DNA from: Deinandra increscens subsp. villosa
Lineage: Eukaryota; Streptophyta; Magnoliopsida; Asterales; Asteraceae
Reading direction: 5' to 3'
NCBI GenBank assembly: GCA_039602395.1
Contig: JBCNJP010000007.1
Location: 122,794,957 to 122,858,956, forward strand
DNA length: 64,000 nucleotides
Part shown: positions 21,672 through 33,560 of the stretch, in pieces
Numbering within the stretch: position 1 is the stretch's first letter
How the letters are laid out: each line of letters opens with the position of its first letter
Made by a program: the position numbers and the translations under genes
Notes under the pieces: generated by a model
What the model was told of the DNA's origin: nothing
Database searches by the model: none
The model's input: only the letters and a program-made list of their open reading frames with translations

Positions 21672-22456
21672 TGTTTTTTACCTAATAGAAGAAAATCATT
21701 TTTATTCCCGATTAAAATAGAAGCAGCCAAGATTGACTGTCGACTTGGTTTTTTTTTTTAAGAAATTATAAATTTGAATACGTGAGAAACAGGTTACATT
21801 AATTCCCGGTCTAAACAAGGAAATTATATTGCCACAGAAGTCAAACGGGTGGCATCGACGCTACAAAGACATTTGGTTAAGACTTCAATTTTCCATCATA
21901 GTCAGCACTCAGCTGGCTCTAAAATTTCTATTCAATACTCTTGAAATTTATTATTTTGTTGTTATTTTTGTGTAATTGAGATCGACTATGGATTGATCGT
22001 ATTTATAATCTATATCGGTCGGGTTCGATGGTGCGGGGACAGCGCCCCCGAGTCCAAGGGCCAAGGGGCGGCAGCCCCTGACTGGGGTCAAGTTCTAGGT
22101 CAGCTTGGAAAAAAAAAATTTGGAAGAATTCCTTCACTAAAATTGCATTAGAATTTTATTTGTCCGGAAATTTACTTGTAAATTTCACAGGGACCAACTA
22201 TATAATTTTTAGAAGTTTAATCCAAATTCAAAATTCCAGATAACCGCATTGCAGTTATCTGTGACGCTCATCTCCTGAATTGACGACCATATCATTTGTC
22301 AAAAAGACGGTTCAAATCTATCTCTCTCAATATTCCCAATCCAATCGTTCGTCTAGATCGTATCCGGTCGATTTTCTCGAGTGAATCACGAGAATATTCG
22401 ATCTAAAAGTGTTATCACGCTTTCTAGATTATCCAAGAATTCACAAAATTCTAACA
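21672..22456 (-). repeat. Probable solo LTR (785 bp) just downstream of rsmE
   Basis: Read on the minus strand it begins TGTTAGAATTTTGTG and ends AAAAAACA (TG...CA), with TAATT on both sides (21667-21671, 22457-22461). A TATA-like GATTATAAATACG lies mid-element (complement of about 21994-22006), as expected for an LTR promoter, followed by a GC-rich leader. No internal retrotransposon sequence or second LTR is present, so it is a solo LTR, probably from unequal recombination. The left border was chosen by the target duplication and could be off. Confidence 0.55.
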
Positions 22457-22502
22457 TAATTTATAATTATTAATACATAACTTCAAACATACCATGTGAC
22501 TA

Positions 22503-25500
22503 TTATAACCGCACAGAGTCAGACCATAACATCGCTGTTGACAGCAGTGCAATTGTTGCGGTTTCAACTCGAAGGCGGTGTGGCCCGAGCCCGACTGCTG
22601 TTGCTCCTGCTTCCAGTAGCGACTTTACTTCGGCCTCCGTGAAGTCTGGAATATAAAACCGACAGATGTAACATCACAATATTGCTTCAAAATTCAAACA
22701 GTTTGTGTGTAAGGGTGTTCATTAACCGTTGAAATCGGTCAAACCATCCAAACCGAAGCAAGTCGGCGGGGTTGAGATCTTAAGGGTTTGGTTCATGGTA
22801 TAGCTCATGATTCAGTTTTCATGGATTGACGGTTTAATAGTGCGGTTGGGTTTAAAACTTGAATTTTCTATATTATAATCATCATCTTTATCAGTTTAAA
22901 ATTTCATATTACAAACTAATGATTTTAATCAAAAGACAAATATCACTCCAACCCTCCAAAACCGAACCGGTAAAACTGGTGAGCCCAGCTGACCCACCTA
23001 ACCTGGGCGGTCTGTTTTGCCATTCCCCAAAACCTTAGTTAGCGGCTTGGACTTAGAATTTTCGTCAAAACCACGAACACCTTAGTTGTGTGATGGGTCA
23101 GAAGCGCAAAATTGACAAGTTTTGACGGGCCAGAACAGGCATGTGTGTGTGTGGGAGAAAGGAGGCAGGGCGCTAACCGCCTTCAGGTCCAATGATAATT
23201 GAGCCAACAGGTTCTCTTTGAGAGAGAGCCAAGGCATTCAAAACTGGAGTAGCCTCAGCTGCAGCTATAAAAGATAGTTTTGCTTGCGAAACCTAAGGTA
23301 ATGACAAAGCAGAAACACAAGAGTCATCACAAAGACATAAACTACTCCTTAAACAATCTCAGACACGGAATAATCCTACAGCCAAGAAAAGAAAACCAGA
23401 ATCATAAATTATTTTTATCATTTGCTTAAATGAGACCTCCACACACACCATCGATACAAGTGAAACTTACAATAGGTAAGAGGCTGCCAACTTTTAGAGG
23501 AGGATTCAAAGCCATTTCATGCAGCCGTTGACCTACAATATGTGTTAAGATATAAACATAATGAGCTAAAAGACGTACCAACACAAAGAATAAGCAGGTT
23601 ATACACCTACTCTAGGCCCAGGGCATAAATGTGTATAAAAAGGATACTTTACATTGTTTAGCTGCCGCCAATATTACTCGTTGCAATCTATCCACTCTGT
23701 TCTCAGAAATTGAAGGAGAACGCTCAGTCAGTAGTGGTGTTACACTGCTAGCTCCAAGCTCCTGAGATTAGAAAGCATGTAATTTAGTTTCGTATACTAG
23801 CAAAGTGGACGTTCTATAGAGGTGGCAAGATGAGTGACAGGAGACGTGCCATTTGTTGTACATGTCAAAAAAACCCGGGCTGGGTTTGGGTTGAACCACA
23901 AATACATTTTCACCATGTTTTTATGATTTTCTAGAAACCATCTAATACTTGGATAAAGTGATGAAGGAGTTTACATGCATTAAAAATATCTTTGGATGAC
24001 TTTCAGTTATTTGGACATTTTGAACCGTTCCCCTTATTTGACCCATTTGAGATAAAACAAAACCCAAACTGATCAATTTATGACTAAATGGGTCAAATTT
24101 TCCACCTCTAAAGTTCTAGACTTCTAGTAAAATAAGACTCGCTCCATTGAGCACATACTGTACATTTCTCTACAAGCCAGTCAGATCGACCACCCTTCAG
24201 GGTACCTATATAGACATAATCATATGTTATGGAGGAGGTTTAACTTCACACAAAGACACAGTAAAAGTGTAAAACACATCAAACCATTAGTGTATTAACT
24301 GTCCAGAAAACTCACCAAAAGCAGCAAACACATGCCATTGGGTTGTATCAGTTGATACTAATTTTGGATTCTCAAGTGCAACAATATCTGCTCCAGTGCG
24401 GTCAATCCTCTCTATAGACCCTTCAACAAGACCTCCTTTTCCATTAAAGAGCTCTATCCTTGCAAGGATTTAAATTGTGATAAGAAATACAAACTAATCA
24501 AGTGTAAAGAGAAAGTACAGAAATGTATCACTCATTCACTCTTTATACATTTAGTTACAGATAAAAGTGAATATCATTTTAAGCATTCATAAAAAAATTT
24601 CTCATCATTGATGATTTCTGACAACAATCAAGGGACATCTTCTGGTTTGTATAATGAAGAGCATTTTCCTTATTGTCAACACAGAGTTCGGTTTCTTGGT
24701 TGTCATAGAGAAGGTGAGTAGTGACAGTTAATACGGTTTTGTTTTAGGGGATTAAAGAACTCAACAACCAAAATAAATATATTTGTTCTCGCAAGAAATC
24801 TGCACAACTTTTACTTATTTACAAACTGAACGTCCACATGAATGTATGTTCTAATAAGCAACGTATGGCAGTTTACATGTGTTTCAGACTCTGAAACACC
24901 ACAATGAGTGATTAACTTCTTAAGCTTCCAACATCATTTATATGCAGACAAGCAACACAATCCACAAAACGTTCATAAAGAACCACCCTACAAAGATCCA
25001 ACAGAGTTACATCATTTTGTTCAAGATAAAGAAACATGTATTAGAGGTAAGCTGGTTCTTGATTATCAAATCCCCAACTATTGTTGAAAGGAAAGCATAT
25101 ATTACTATATCAATGCGCTTATTTTCAAATAGAACAACAGTAAGGCTTTAATTATTTCCATGTCAGATTGTCAACTAAGAATAGTAAAGGTGACGGGATA
25201 ATTTATTCACCAGATGAATTTTGATTACAAGTGACCTCACTTACACAGTTACACCTACAATGCTTCCACCTACAAGTTTGTTTTCAAGGGCAAATGGCAA
25301 CTCCACTCAAGTGATTGCGAAGGGTAGTTATAACCTTACCAATACTCGAAGCTTGGACTTAGTTTTGGTTGTCTTAACTTGGGATTATAATCATTTATCT
25401 TATCTCAAATTACAACCACCTTACATTGTTATTTTTTGGCATGATTATTTTGCTTTTAAGGGCATCTGGCAAGACAAACAATTGGTTATGATGTTCCATG

Positions 25501-26834
25501 ATAGATACTATATTAAATGGATGTGAAGTTAAAGTACTCAAAAAATTGAAGATGAACTCAAAGAAATAAAAAAAAAAATCAATCATACATCCTATGGTTA
25601 CTTAAAAATAGTGTTTCCTACTTTGATTTACAAGTGTGATATTTCTGGTTTCCGTTGTGAAGTTTCTGAACTAATCAAAAGCCACTATGCTTCTTTTCCA
25701 ATAAACTTGAATAGAAGCCCAGTTCCTTAGATGACTTACACCGGGGTCCATCAAAACTATATCTGGATCTCATTGATTTGTTAATTTGTTGATGATTACA
25801 TATTTACATCAAGATGACTTTGGTGTGTCTAATGAAATCAAATGTTGAAGTGAATGTTTTGTTCAAAAAGTTTCATGTTCTTCACAAATCACATTGAAAT
25901 GTTGGAGAGCATAAAAAATGGCAGTTGCGCCACCCCCACCTTCACCTGCAACCGGTGGCGAATTGTAGGTGGTGGTGGTGGTGATGGAATAGGTGTTAGG
26001 TGGCGGTAGTGGCAACGGAGACTGATAGGTGGTGGCAGGGTGATAGATTCCATTTTCCTTATGATTTTATCGTCACTTAAATACATTACAAATTCAAATT
26101 CCTTTACCAGATTTCAACTCTTTTAAATCCCAAATCCTATTCCTTCAAGTTTCAATTCCATGGACAAATTCCAATTCCTTAAGAAAAGTTCCATAGACCA
26201 CCCTATAATGTAACAAAAATCCTACAACAATAAGGTAATCCAATGGCGAAATCTAGAATAGTCTCTTTCAAACTTTTTTCTATTTGCCAACAAAGGTGTT
26301 ATCCATATTGGTTCCTAAAGCACTTAATTCTATTTCATAACCTTTCACTTGACTGTACTTTTTCTCCAACAAACTTTCCATGTAAATGTGAATTGATACC
26401 TCATCTACCCTTGCATTTTCAGTTTAACTACAAGTTCTAGAAGAATCTCACTTTCTGACAACGATGAAATTGATTAGCTTTACAAGCAATCTCATAAACA
26501 AAATGTAAAGCAAAAGCATACATACCTGTCATCTGTGTTCAACCTTAGAACTTTCGTCATATGCCAGAATTCATCCCCTTGCACGCGAACAGCGGAACCC
26601 TAATTAATCAAATAAAACAATTAACAGATCAAATTCACCGTTATGTGGCTCTGATAAGGTTCGGGAGAGAGAAATACTTGCCTTGGAGGAAGGGAGGACA
26701 CCGGAGAAAAACCGAGGGAGGCCGCCGCGAGATTGATTGGAAGAATCAGATGAGAATGCTCTGATGCTGGAGGTTTTGCGGCATGACCGGTTAACAACGA
26801 CGGCGAAACGAGGGTTAAAACAGAGAGCTTGCAT
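22503..26834 (-). CDS. rsmE: RsmE-type 16S rRNA (uracil-N3) methyltransferase, 281 aa, eight exons
   Basis: Exons, all in consistent phase: 26834-26682, 26599-26526, 24458-24316, 24205-24159, 23761-23653, 23532-23471, 23292-23178, 22645-22503 (846 nt with TAA). The family methylates the base equivalent to U1498 of bacterial 16S rRNA; a plant copy would act on plastid or mitochondrial ribosomes. Residues 1-50 are Ser/Arg-rich and acid-poor, like an organellar transit peptide (inferred). The PUA-like region has GSAVRVQGDEFWHMTKVLRL; the SPOUT domain has KGGRSDWLVEKCTELGASSV, PLLTERSP, IIIGPEGDFTEAEVKSLL and the knot motif GLGPHRLRVETATIALL near the C-terminus, all present and intact. Intron 1 uses a GC donor (AAG|GCAAGT); the others are GT-AG. 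Introns 4 and 7 hold MITEs and the 2 kb intron 2 holds a dead Copia fragment. Exons 1-2 with upstream DNA are duplicated at 32452-32760. A solo LTR begins 46 bp past the stop. Confidence 0.93.
22711..23085. mobile_element. hAT-like MITE in rsmE intron 7
   Basis: Left AAGGGTGTTC and right (complement) AAGGTGTTC, flanked by TTGTGTGT and TTGTGTGA (8 bp, one change). The interior is rich in ACCG/CGGT words. It makes up about 70 percent of the 532-bp intron. Confidence 0.5.
23817..24110. mobile_element. hAT-like MITE in rsmE intron 4
   Basis: TAGAGGTGG termini on both sides, flanked by ACGTTCTA and AAGTTCTA (8 bp, one change). It accounts for 294 of the 397 intron bases. A related end, CTAGAGGTGG, occurs near 57073. 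Confidence 0.6.
25221..25900 (+). pseudogene. Degenerate Copia pol fragment in rsmE intron 2
   Basis: Broken frames resemble Copia protease/GAG-pre-integrase and the integrase N-terminus: RANGNSTQVIAKGSYNLTNT with SLDLVLVV, later KSHYASFPINLNRSPVP and EVNVLFKKFHVL, in the family order (GS..L....L..VL, KSH..SFP..LN.SPVPF, EV..LF..FH). Several stops and frameshifts. No LTRs recognised nearby. It is antisense to the host gene. A second copy lies in A' at 31265-31830. Confidence 0.65.
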
Positions 26835-27470
26835 CTGCTGCTTGCTTATGGCATTTAGGTTATGGAGATGGTAGGGGAAGTTGGATAAAATGATGACTGG
26901 AGTGGCGTAGTAAGCAGCAATTCAGCAAACCCTGGTTGTTGGTAACTTCGGCACTAAATGTAATACCCTTGATGTTGAGGGTGCAAAATGAAAATAACGC
27001 AAAGCTTCCAAGTTTAATGAACTAGAAAAATGAAAGAAATTGAAAGGAAATAGAAAACGGACTTGTATTTGTGAGTTTCATTTAAAGAAAGAAAATAAAA
27101 TGAGTTAAAATATATGGTATTCTCGAGTTTCACTTGAGGAAGGAAAATAAAGAAAAATGAGAAAAAATTAAACCAAAATTTTATAATTATCTTTCCTTCT
27201 AATTTGGAGAGAAAGTGAAAAGAAAGAATAGGAAATACATTTCTCTCTTTCCTTTCTTTTTCTTTCCACCTTTTCCTCCCTTTGTTTTTCTTTTCTCTTC
27301 TCAAGTGAACTCGGGAACGGGGCGTTAAACTAGAATTATGTCATGGAGGAGACAAAGAATTACATTTAAGTAGTAGAAGTGGGGTGGGAGGGGGGGGGGG
27401 GTGGTAAAATTGTAGTAGTAGATTTTTAAAAAAGTGAAAAAAAAAAGAGTTTTTTTCTAATTATTTTTTT

Positions 27471-27690
27471 AACGGCAAACATCTGGTTACCCGTGGTTCT
27501 CATCGTGGCAAACGATGTTACCCACGACACGTTGCACATTCATCGCAGAGGAAACTCACCCCCAAAAGACCCACTGTGACAAAACCCCTGACCCGCCTCT
27601 ATGATATTTTTACATTTTTGTGTCAGGTGAGATTTGAACCATTAACGTCCATGGTGGAAGGTAAACGGATATCCACTCCACCAAATGATG
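27471..27690 (-). mobile_element. tRNA-derived SINE in duplication A
   Basis: On the minus strand: box A-like TGGTGGAGTGGATATCCG, box B-like GGTTCAAATCTC about 30 bases later, a unique body, and the 3' end TTTGCCGTTAAAAAAA (T-run 27464-27470). This is the layout of plant tRNA-derived SINEs. It is absent from A'. A target duplication is unclear because both flanks are T-rich. Confidence 0.7.
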
Positions 27691-29416
27691 TGGGATTTTT
27701 TTAATTTAATGCATGTGGTCCCATCTACCCCCCCCCCCCCCCCCCGCAATTTCTCCACAACAAATGCGACTTCATCCTTCTCACCAACAACTACATGTAG
27801 TCGCACAAACTAGTCGTTGAAGGTAGTTGCTTGAGCGGCGGTGGTGAAGTTGTGCTAGCTGCTGAAGCCACTCAAGTAGCAGCCATATACTCCATCCCCT
27901 CTTAACTGTGTTGTGGTTATTTAGCCCCACAACAAAAAGGAGTAGACTAATGGATATATCTACGTGAGTGTTTGGTTAGTCACATCATGCTTAGAGAAAC
28001 ACAACCTCTTCTGGTGTGAGTAGTGATTGTGAGGATTACGTGTGAGTGGAAATTACGATGTGACAGATTGCTATAAGGTTAAATTGTTTTTTCTTGTTTA
28101 TAAAATATTAAAAATTAATATAATTGACATATACAATTTAAAAATTTTAGCCGCAAACAAAACATGCTACAACGTGGAGAAAGAAATATTTTAACTTTTA
28201 TTAAATACATATATTTTAATCTAATTAACAAATAATAATATGAAATCCAATAAACACTACTCTCTGATCTCTAGTGTCTAATCTACTTGTGTGAACAGAC
28301 CAGCCCAACAATAGGCTTGACTAGCCCAACAATAGATTTCAGGTATGGGCTTTAAAAAAATTAAGCCTTCTATGATTGCCTACTACACAATCATAAATCA
28401 TTCATTGTTAAATGTCTAGTTAGCTTGTTATTAGTTTTTCATTTAAAATTTTAATTGGATTTTGTACCCTTAACACTAATATGCTAATCTTTCTCACATA
28501 CAACCTCATTCACATAATAAAATTTATTATATGTAAAAGGAAAATAAAATAATATCCCACCCATCTCTAACTCACCTAAAGGCAACATATCCCAATGCAA
28601 CATGCCTAGCATGCACCCTAAAAATAATCGCAAGAGAAAAATGTTGTAGAAAATATTTTTTAAGTTACTTATTTAAGCTATACATACAAAATAATTCTAG
28701 ATAAAATAGTTAGACCCTTTGGAACCATGTGGCCTAACAGAACTATGATACTATTCAAGACAACCTTATAAAACAAAAACTAAAACAAAACGGGGTTTAA
28801 GAAAAACAAAATAAATTAAATTATAAGTTGTCACGTTGCATCCATTCGGTGGAGACTTTAAGATTTCAAGTTCTATTTATTTATTACTTTATTAGTATTA
28901 TTATTATTATCATTATTTTTATCAAGGAAAGTTTTTTTAAGTGGTGGTTTACTTCTTGATGGTGTATCTGGGTGAGTCAAGTCTGAAGTGTAAAATCCAG
29001 TATGAACGGTTTTAATCTCATCTCAGAAAGGCTCCCCCATGTATTAGAAATTTTGGGGTAGTTTCAAACGCCGTTAAAACACGTCCTATTTTTTTTCTTA
29101 AGACTAAAAGGATTTGAATTCTTAACGTAAGAAAAGTTATCCTTACATACACTTTTGGTAAACTCATTACTGAGTCAGATTTAAACTTAGAAATTTTAAA
29201 GTCTTCAAACTCTAACTATCACATTTTAATGTTACCCCTTGATAAAAAAAAATAACAATAAATAATAAAAAAGTAATAAAATAAATAGAACGTTAAAAGA
29301 AACGGATTCCTACATACACTTTTGGTAAACTCATTACTCACCCCTTTTTACGTGATCATTTGACACACGTCAATAGATTCCACAAGCATTTATTGTTCAA
29401 ACCAAGCTATTCTATT

Positions 29417-29424
29417 TATAAATA
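29417..29424 (+). promoter_or_regulatory. TATA box, secreted-peptide gene copy 1
   Basis: TATAAATA 57 bases before the ATG at 29481, identical in copy 2. Upstream, conserved in all three locus copies, is ACGTGATCATTTGACACACG, combining an ACGT core with a W-box-like TTGAC; a stress-responsive role is only a guess. Confidence 0.55.
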
Positions 29425-29480
29425 CCCATAAACCAATTTGCATATTCATCTCACAAAACCCATCAGCAACATAAAAAAAT

Positions 29481-29866
29481 ATGAGATCTTTCTCAGTTTT
29501 CTTGATTATCTTCTCACTTCTTGCGGTAAGAATTCACATTTCAATTGGTGTGTCTTTTATTCATAATTCTTTATTAAGTCCAACTTAAATTCCTTTTTCT
29601 AATTTTCTTTCTCGATCGATGATTAGCTTGCAAGTATTCATGAAGCAAGAAAAGAGCTTGAAGAACACTCAAAAAGCACGATGTTAGATGCGCCGGAGCT
29701 AGTTACGGTTCAAGATGTTCTAAGCCAAGATTTAAGAGAATCAAAGGATGATCGATTCGCAAGAGATTTCGATACACGACCGAATTTGAATATGTTTACC
29801 AACAACTTTTATCCGGATCCTAGCTCCTTGGTGGTGAATAGTAACTATCCTCCTAATAACAACTAG
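29481..29866 (+). CDS. Small secreted peptide precursor, 94 aa, copy 1
   Basis: Two exons: 29481-29525 (MRSFSVFLIIFSLLA, a signal-peptide core) and 29627-29866, joined by a 101-base GT-AG intron in phase 0. The mature part begins around SIHEARKELEEHSKS, is acidic (KDDRFARDFDTRP) and ends in an Asn/Pro/Tyr-rich tail (NNFYPDPSSLVVNSNYPPNNN without its last Asn). Length, signal peptide, single intron and distinctive C-terminus match plant peptide-hormone precursors. The tail faintly recalls sulfated Tyr/Pro peptides such as RGF/GOLVEN, but I cannot assign a family. It has no cysteines, so it is not a defensin or RALF type. Its paralogue at 54672 differs at three residues. The TATA box lies at 29417. 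No known function; coding status is supported by the intact duplicate. Confidence 0.75.
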
Positions 29867-31264
29867 TATTGTTCAAGCATAATAACAACAACTAGTAATG
29901 TCGTTCAAGCATCATGTAAAGAAAGTTTAAAGTGATATTTTCGTGTTACTTTAAATTATATAACGCCCATTATATAACGTCTGGCTTTGAATCAAGGACT
30001 TTTAACTAAGGCTATGTGTAGTGGTCATCAAACATAAGCCCCATAAAACACTTATAAAATATGGTGTAGTGGATCATAAAACCCTATAATCATTATAAAA
30101 TCCCCTCCTTCCTCCCCTTTGTCCTCCCCTTCACGGCATGATGTAGGCAACGCCCTTTGGTAGAAGTGGAGCCCATAACGCTCCGAAGGTGGTCATGGGA
30201 GCACTATGGGGGGTGGGTAACGCCCACTACGATCGGTCTGTGTCTACTAAGTGCGTAGTCAATCCAATTGGCAAAGCTATTAGATTTAAGGTGTTGCTCC
30301 TATTAAGATCAATCATTCAAGCCTCGTCAAAGAGGGATCGGTTTAAAGTTCAAGCCTCTTCAAAGACGGTTCAGTTTTAAAATTTAGCCGTTTAAATAAA
30401 AAAAATGGGCTATTCCCATATAAATAAGCTTCATAAGTAGGTTTCATGCTTACAAGTTACATTTTAGAGTAAATTACAATTTACGTCCTTTAAGAAGTAC
30501 GTAAATTTCAATTTTAGAGTAAATTAAAATTTAGCCGTTTAAATAAAAAAAATGGGCTATCACTCATTCACTCTTTATACATTTAGTTACAGATAAAAGT
30601 GCATATCATTTTACGCATTCATAAAGAAATTTCTCATCATCTATGATTTCTGACAACAATCAAGGGACATCTTCTGGTTTGTATAATGAAGAGCATTTTC
30701 CTTATTGTCAACACAGAGTTCGGTTTCTTGGTTGTCATAGAGAAGGTGAGTAGTGACAGTTAATACGGTTTTGTTTTAGGGGATTAAAGAACTCAACAAC
30801 CAAAATAAATATATATTTGTTCTAGCAAGAAATCTGCACAACTTTTACTCACTTACAAACTGAACGTCCACATGAATGTATGTTCAAATAAGCAACGTAT
30901 GGCAGTTTACATTTTTTTAGACTCTGAAACAACCCAATGACTGATTAACTTCTTAAGGTTCCGACATCATTTATATGCAGACAAGGCTGACAAGCAACAC
31001 GATCCACAAAACTTTCATAAAAGACCGCCCTACAAAGATACAACAGAGTTGCATCATTTTGTTCAAGATAAAGAAACATGTATTAGAGGTAAGCAGTAAG
31101 CTGGTTCTTGATTATTAAATCCCCGACTATTGTTGAAAGGAAAGCATGTATAACTATATCAATGCGCTTATTTTCAAATAGAACAACAGTAACGCTTTAA
31201 TTATTTCCATGTCAGCTAAGAATAGTGAAGGTGACTGGATAATTTATTCACCAAATGAATTTTG

Positions 31265-31830
31265 ATTACAAGTGACCTCATTTACACCTACAGTGCTTCC
31301 ACCTACAAGTTTGTTTCCAAGGGCAAATGGCAACTCCACTCAAGTGATGGCGAAGGGTAGTTATAACCTTACCAATATTCTAAGCTTGGACTTATTTTTG
31401 GTTGTCTTATCTTGGGATTATAATCATTTGTCTTATCTCAAATTACAACCACCTTAAATTGTTATTTTTTGGCATGTTTAATTTGCTTTTAAGGGAATCT
31501 GGCAAGACAAACAATTGATTATGATGTTCCATGATGGATACTATATTAAATGGATGTGAAGTTAAAGTACTCAAAAAATTGAAGATGAACTCAAAGAAAT
31601 AAAAAAGAATCAAAAGCCACTATGCTTCTTTTCCAATAAACTTGAATAGAAGCCCAGTTCCTTAGATGACTTACACCGGGGTCCATCAAAACTATATCTG
31701 GATCTCATTGATTTGTTAATGATTACATATTTACATCAAGATGACTTTGGTGTGTCTAATGAAATCAAATGTAGAAGGGAATGTTTTGTTCAAAAGGTTT
31801 CATGTTCTTCACAAATCACATTGAAACGGT
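31265..31830 (+). pseudogene. Second copy of the Copia pol fragment
   Basis: Corresponds to 25221-25900 in duplication A, with about 105 bases deleted between the protease-side and integrase-side pieces. Carries RANGNSTQVMAKGSYNLTN and KSHYASFPINL. Dead for the same reasons as the first copy. Confidence 0.6.
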
Positions 31831-32451
31831 GGAGAGCATACAAAATGGCAGTTGCGCCACCCCCACCTTCACCTGCAACCGGTGGCGAACTGTAGGTGGT
31901 GGCGGTGGTGATGGAATAGGTGTTAGGTGGCGGTAGTGGCAACGGAGACTGATAGGTGGTGGCAGGGTGATAGATTCCATTTTCCTTATGATTTTATCGT
32001 CACTTAAATACATTACAAATTCAAATTCCTTTACCAGATTTCAACTCTTTTAAATCCCAAATCCTATTTCTTCAAGTTTCAATTCCATGGACAAATTCCA
32101 ATTCCTTAAGAAAAGTTCCATAGACCACCCTATAATGTAACAAAAATCCTACAACAATAAGGTAATCCGATGGCGAAATCTAGAATAGTCTCTTTCAAAC
32201 TTTTTTCTATTTGCCAACAAAGGTGTTATCCATATTGGTTCCTAAAGCACTTAATTCTATTTCATAACCTTTCACTTTACTGTACTTTTTCTCCAACAAA
32301 CTTTCCATGTAAATGTGAATTGATACCTCATCTACCCTTGCATTTTCAGTTTAACTACAAGTTCTAGAAGAATCTCACTTTCTGACAACGATGAAATTGA
32401 TTAGCTTACAAGCAATCTCATAAACAAAATGTAAAGCAAAAGCATACATAC

Positions 32452-32760
32452 CTGTCATCTGTGTTCAACCTTAGAACTTTAGTCATATGCCAGAATTCAT
32501 CCCCTTGCACGCGAACAGCGGAACCCTAATTAATCAAATAAAACAATTAACAGATCAAATTCACCGTTATGTGGCTCTGATAAGGTTCGGGAGAGAGAAA
32601 TACTTGCCTTGGAGGAAGGGAGGACGCCGGAGAAAAACCGAGGGAGGCCGCCGCGGGATTGATTGGAAGAATCAGATGAGAATGCTCTGATGCTGGAGGT
32701 TTTGCGGCATGACCGGTTAACAACGACGGCGAAACGAGGGTTAAAACAGAGAGCTTGCAT
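32452..32760 (-). pseudogene. Truncated rsmE copy (exons 1 and 2 only)
   Basis: Exon 1 (32760-32608) encodes the same 51 residues as the complete gene, and exon 2 (32525-32452) the same PUA-region residues with at least one silent change (ACG to ACT). The GC donor of intron 1 and the GTATG donor of exon 2 are preserved. No exon 3-8 sequence follows, because the duplication breakpoint lies within intron 2. If transcribed, it would make a transit peptide plus a fragment of the PUA domain, without the SPOUT methyltransferase domain. Confidence 0.9.
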
Positions 32761-32967
32761 CTGCTGCTTGCTTATGGCATTTAGGTTATGGAGATGGTAG
32801 GGGGAGTTGGATAAAATGATGACTGGAGTGGCGTAGTAAGCAGCAATTCAGCAAACCCTGGTTGTTGGTAACTTCGGCACAAAATGTAATACCCTTGATG
32901 TTGGGGGTGGAAAATGAAAATAACGCAAAACAATGAGGTTAAGTAGTCTATCATGGAGGAGAGAAAC

Positions 32968-33560
32968 TAGGGTGAGACAAAACCAAAAACCAAACCGAAA
33001 ACGAAAAAATCGATAAAATCGAATCGAAAAAAAATCGAATAAAAAATAATGGTTTGGTTTCGGTTTTAAGTCTATTAAAAACTGAACTGTTATAAAAATT
33101 GAATTGAGAGACAAATGTGCGAATTAACATTTTAGGAAGACATGTTGTAAATCTTTAAACCTTAATTTATATTTTAAGTTAACACTTAACACTTAAGTTA
33201 AAAAAATTAGTAACCGTTATTCCTATAATGTGTATTTTAAGTTAACACCTAACAGTTTACGTCAAGATTTTAGTGAATATTTTTAAATTTAAAGTCATTT
33301 CGTATTTTGTATGATGACACGCTTCACGTGACTACTTTTGTTTTTTAATTCAATATATATGAGGTACTTGTTTTTTACTATTATTTATTTATCTTTTAAG
33401 ATTAGACATATAAAATTTATAATTATATTAACATATTACAAAAAATAATTAAAAAAAAACCCGAAACCGAATGGTTTTTTTTTTCTTAGGAACCGAAAAC
33501 TTCGGTTTCGGTTTGGTTCGAGCCAAAAACCGAATCGAACCGAACCATGCTCACCCTTTA
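32968..33560. mobile_element. hAT-type MITE, 593 bp, in A'
   Basis: Termini TAGGGTGAG and (complement) TAAAGGGTGAG, flanked by AGAGAAAC (32960-32967) and AGAGAAAT (33561-33568). The ends are rich in CCGAA/TTCGG words, the centre AT-rich. Duplication A lacks it at the matching place (about 27345), an empty site. Confidence 0.75.

Larger units (their letters stand above)
24525..28858. repeat. Segmental duplication A (contains rsmE exons 1-2)
   Basis: Aligns in the same orientation with 30561-34512. Shared blocks: about 24525-26990 with 30561-32930, and 27905-28858 with 33597-34512. Differences are mainly insertions: A carries a low-complexity block (about 27000-27335) and a segment with a SINE between a G-run and a C-run (about 27380-27905), while A' carries a hAT-type MITE. 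A' also lacks about 105 bases corresponding to 25576-25680. The left breakpoint lies inside rsmE intron 2. Confidence 0.9.
29190..30470. repeat. Duplicated secreted-peptide locus, copy B
   Basis: Near-identical to 54385-55665 (B''), covering promoter, both exons, intron and about 600 bases downstream. The downstream part contains a GGCTATGTGTAGTGG sequence near 30010 that resembles the left end of the Harbinger MITE at 15621, shared by both copies. Upstream (28866-29145) part of the promoter-side DNA is present in inverted orientation. Confidence 0.85.
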
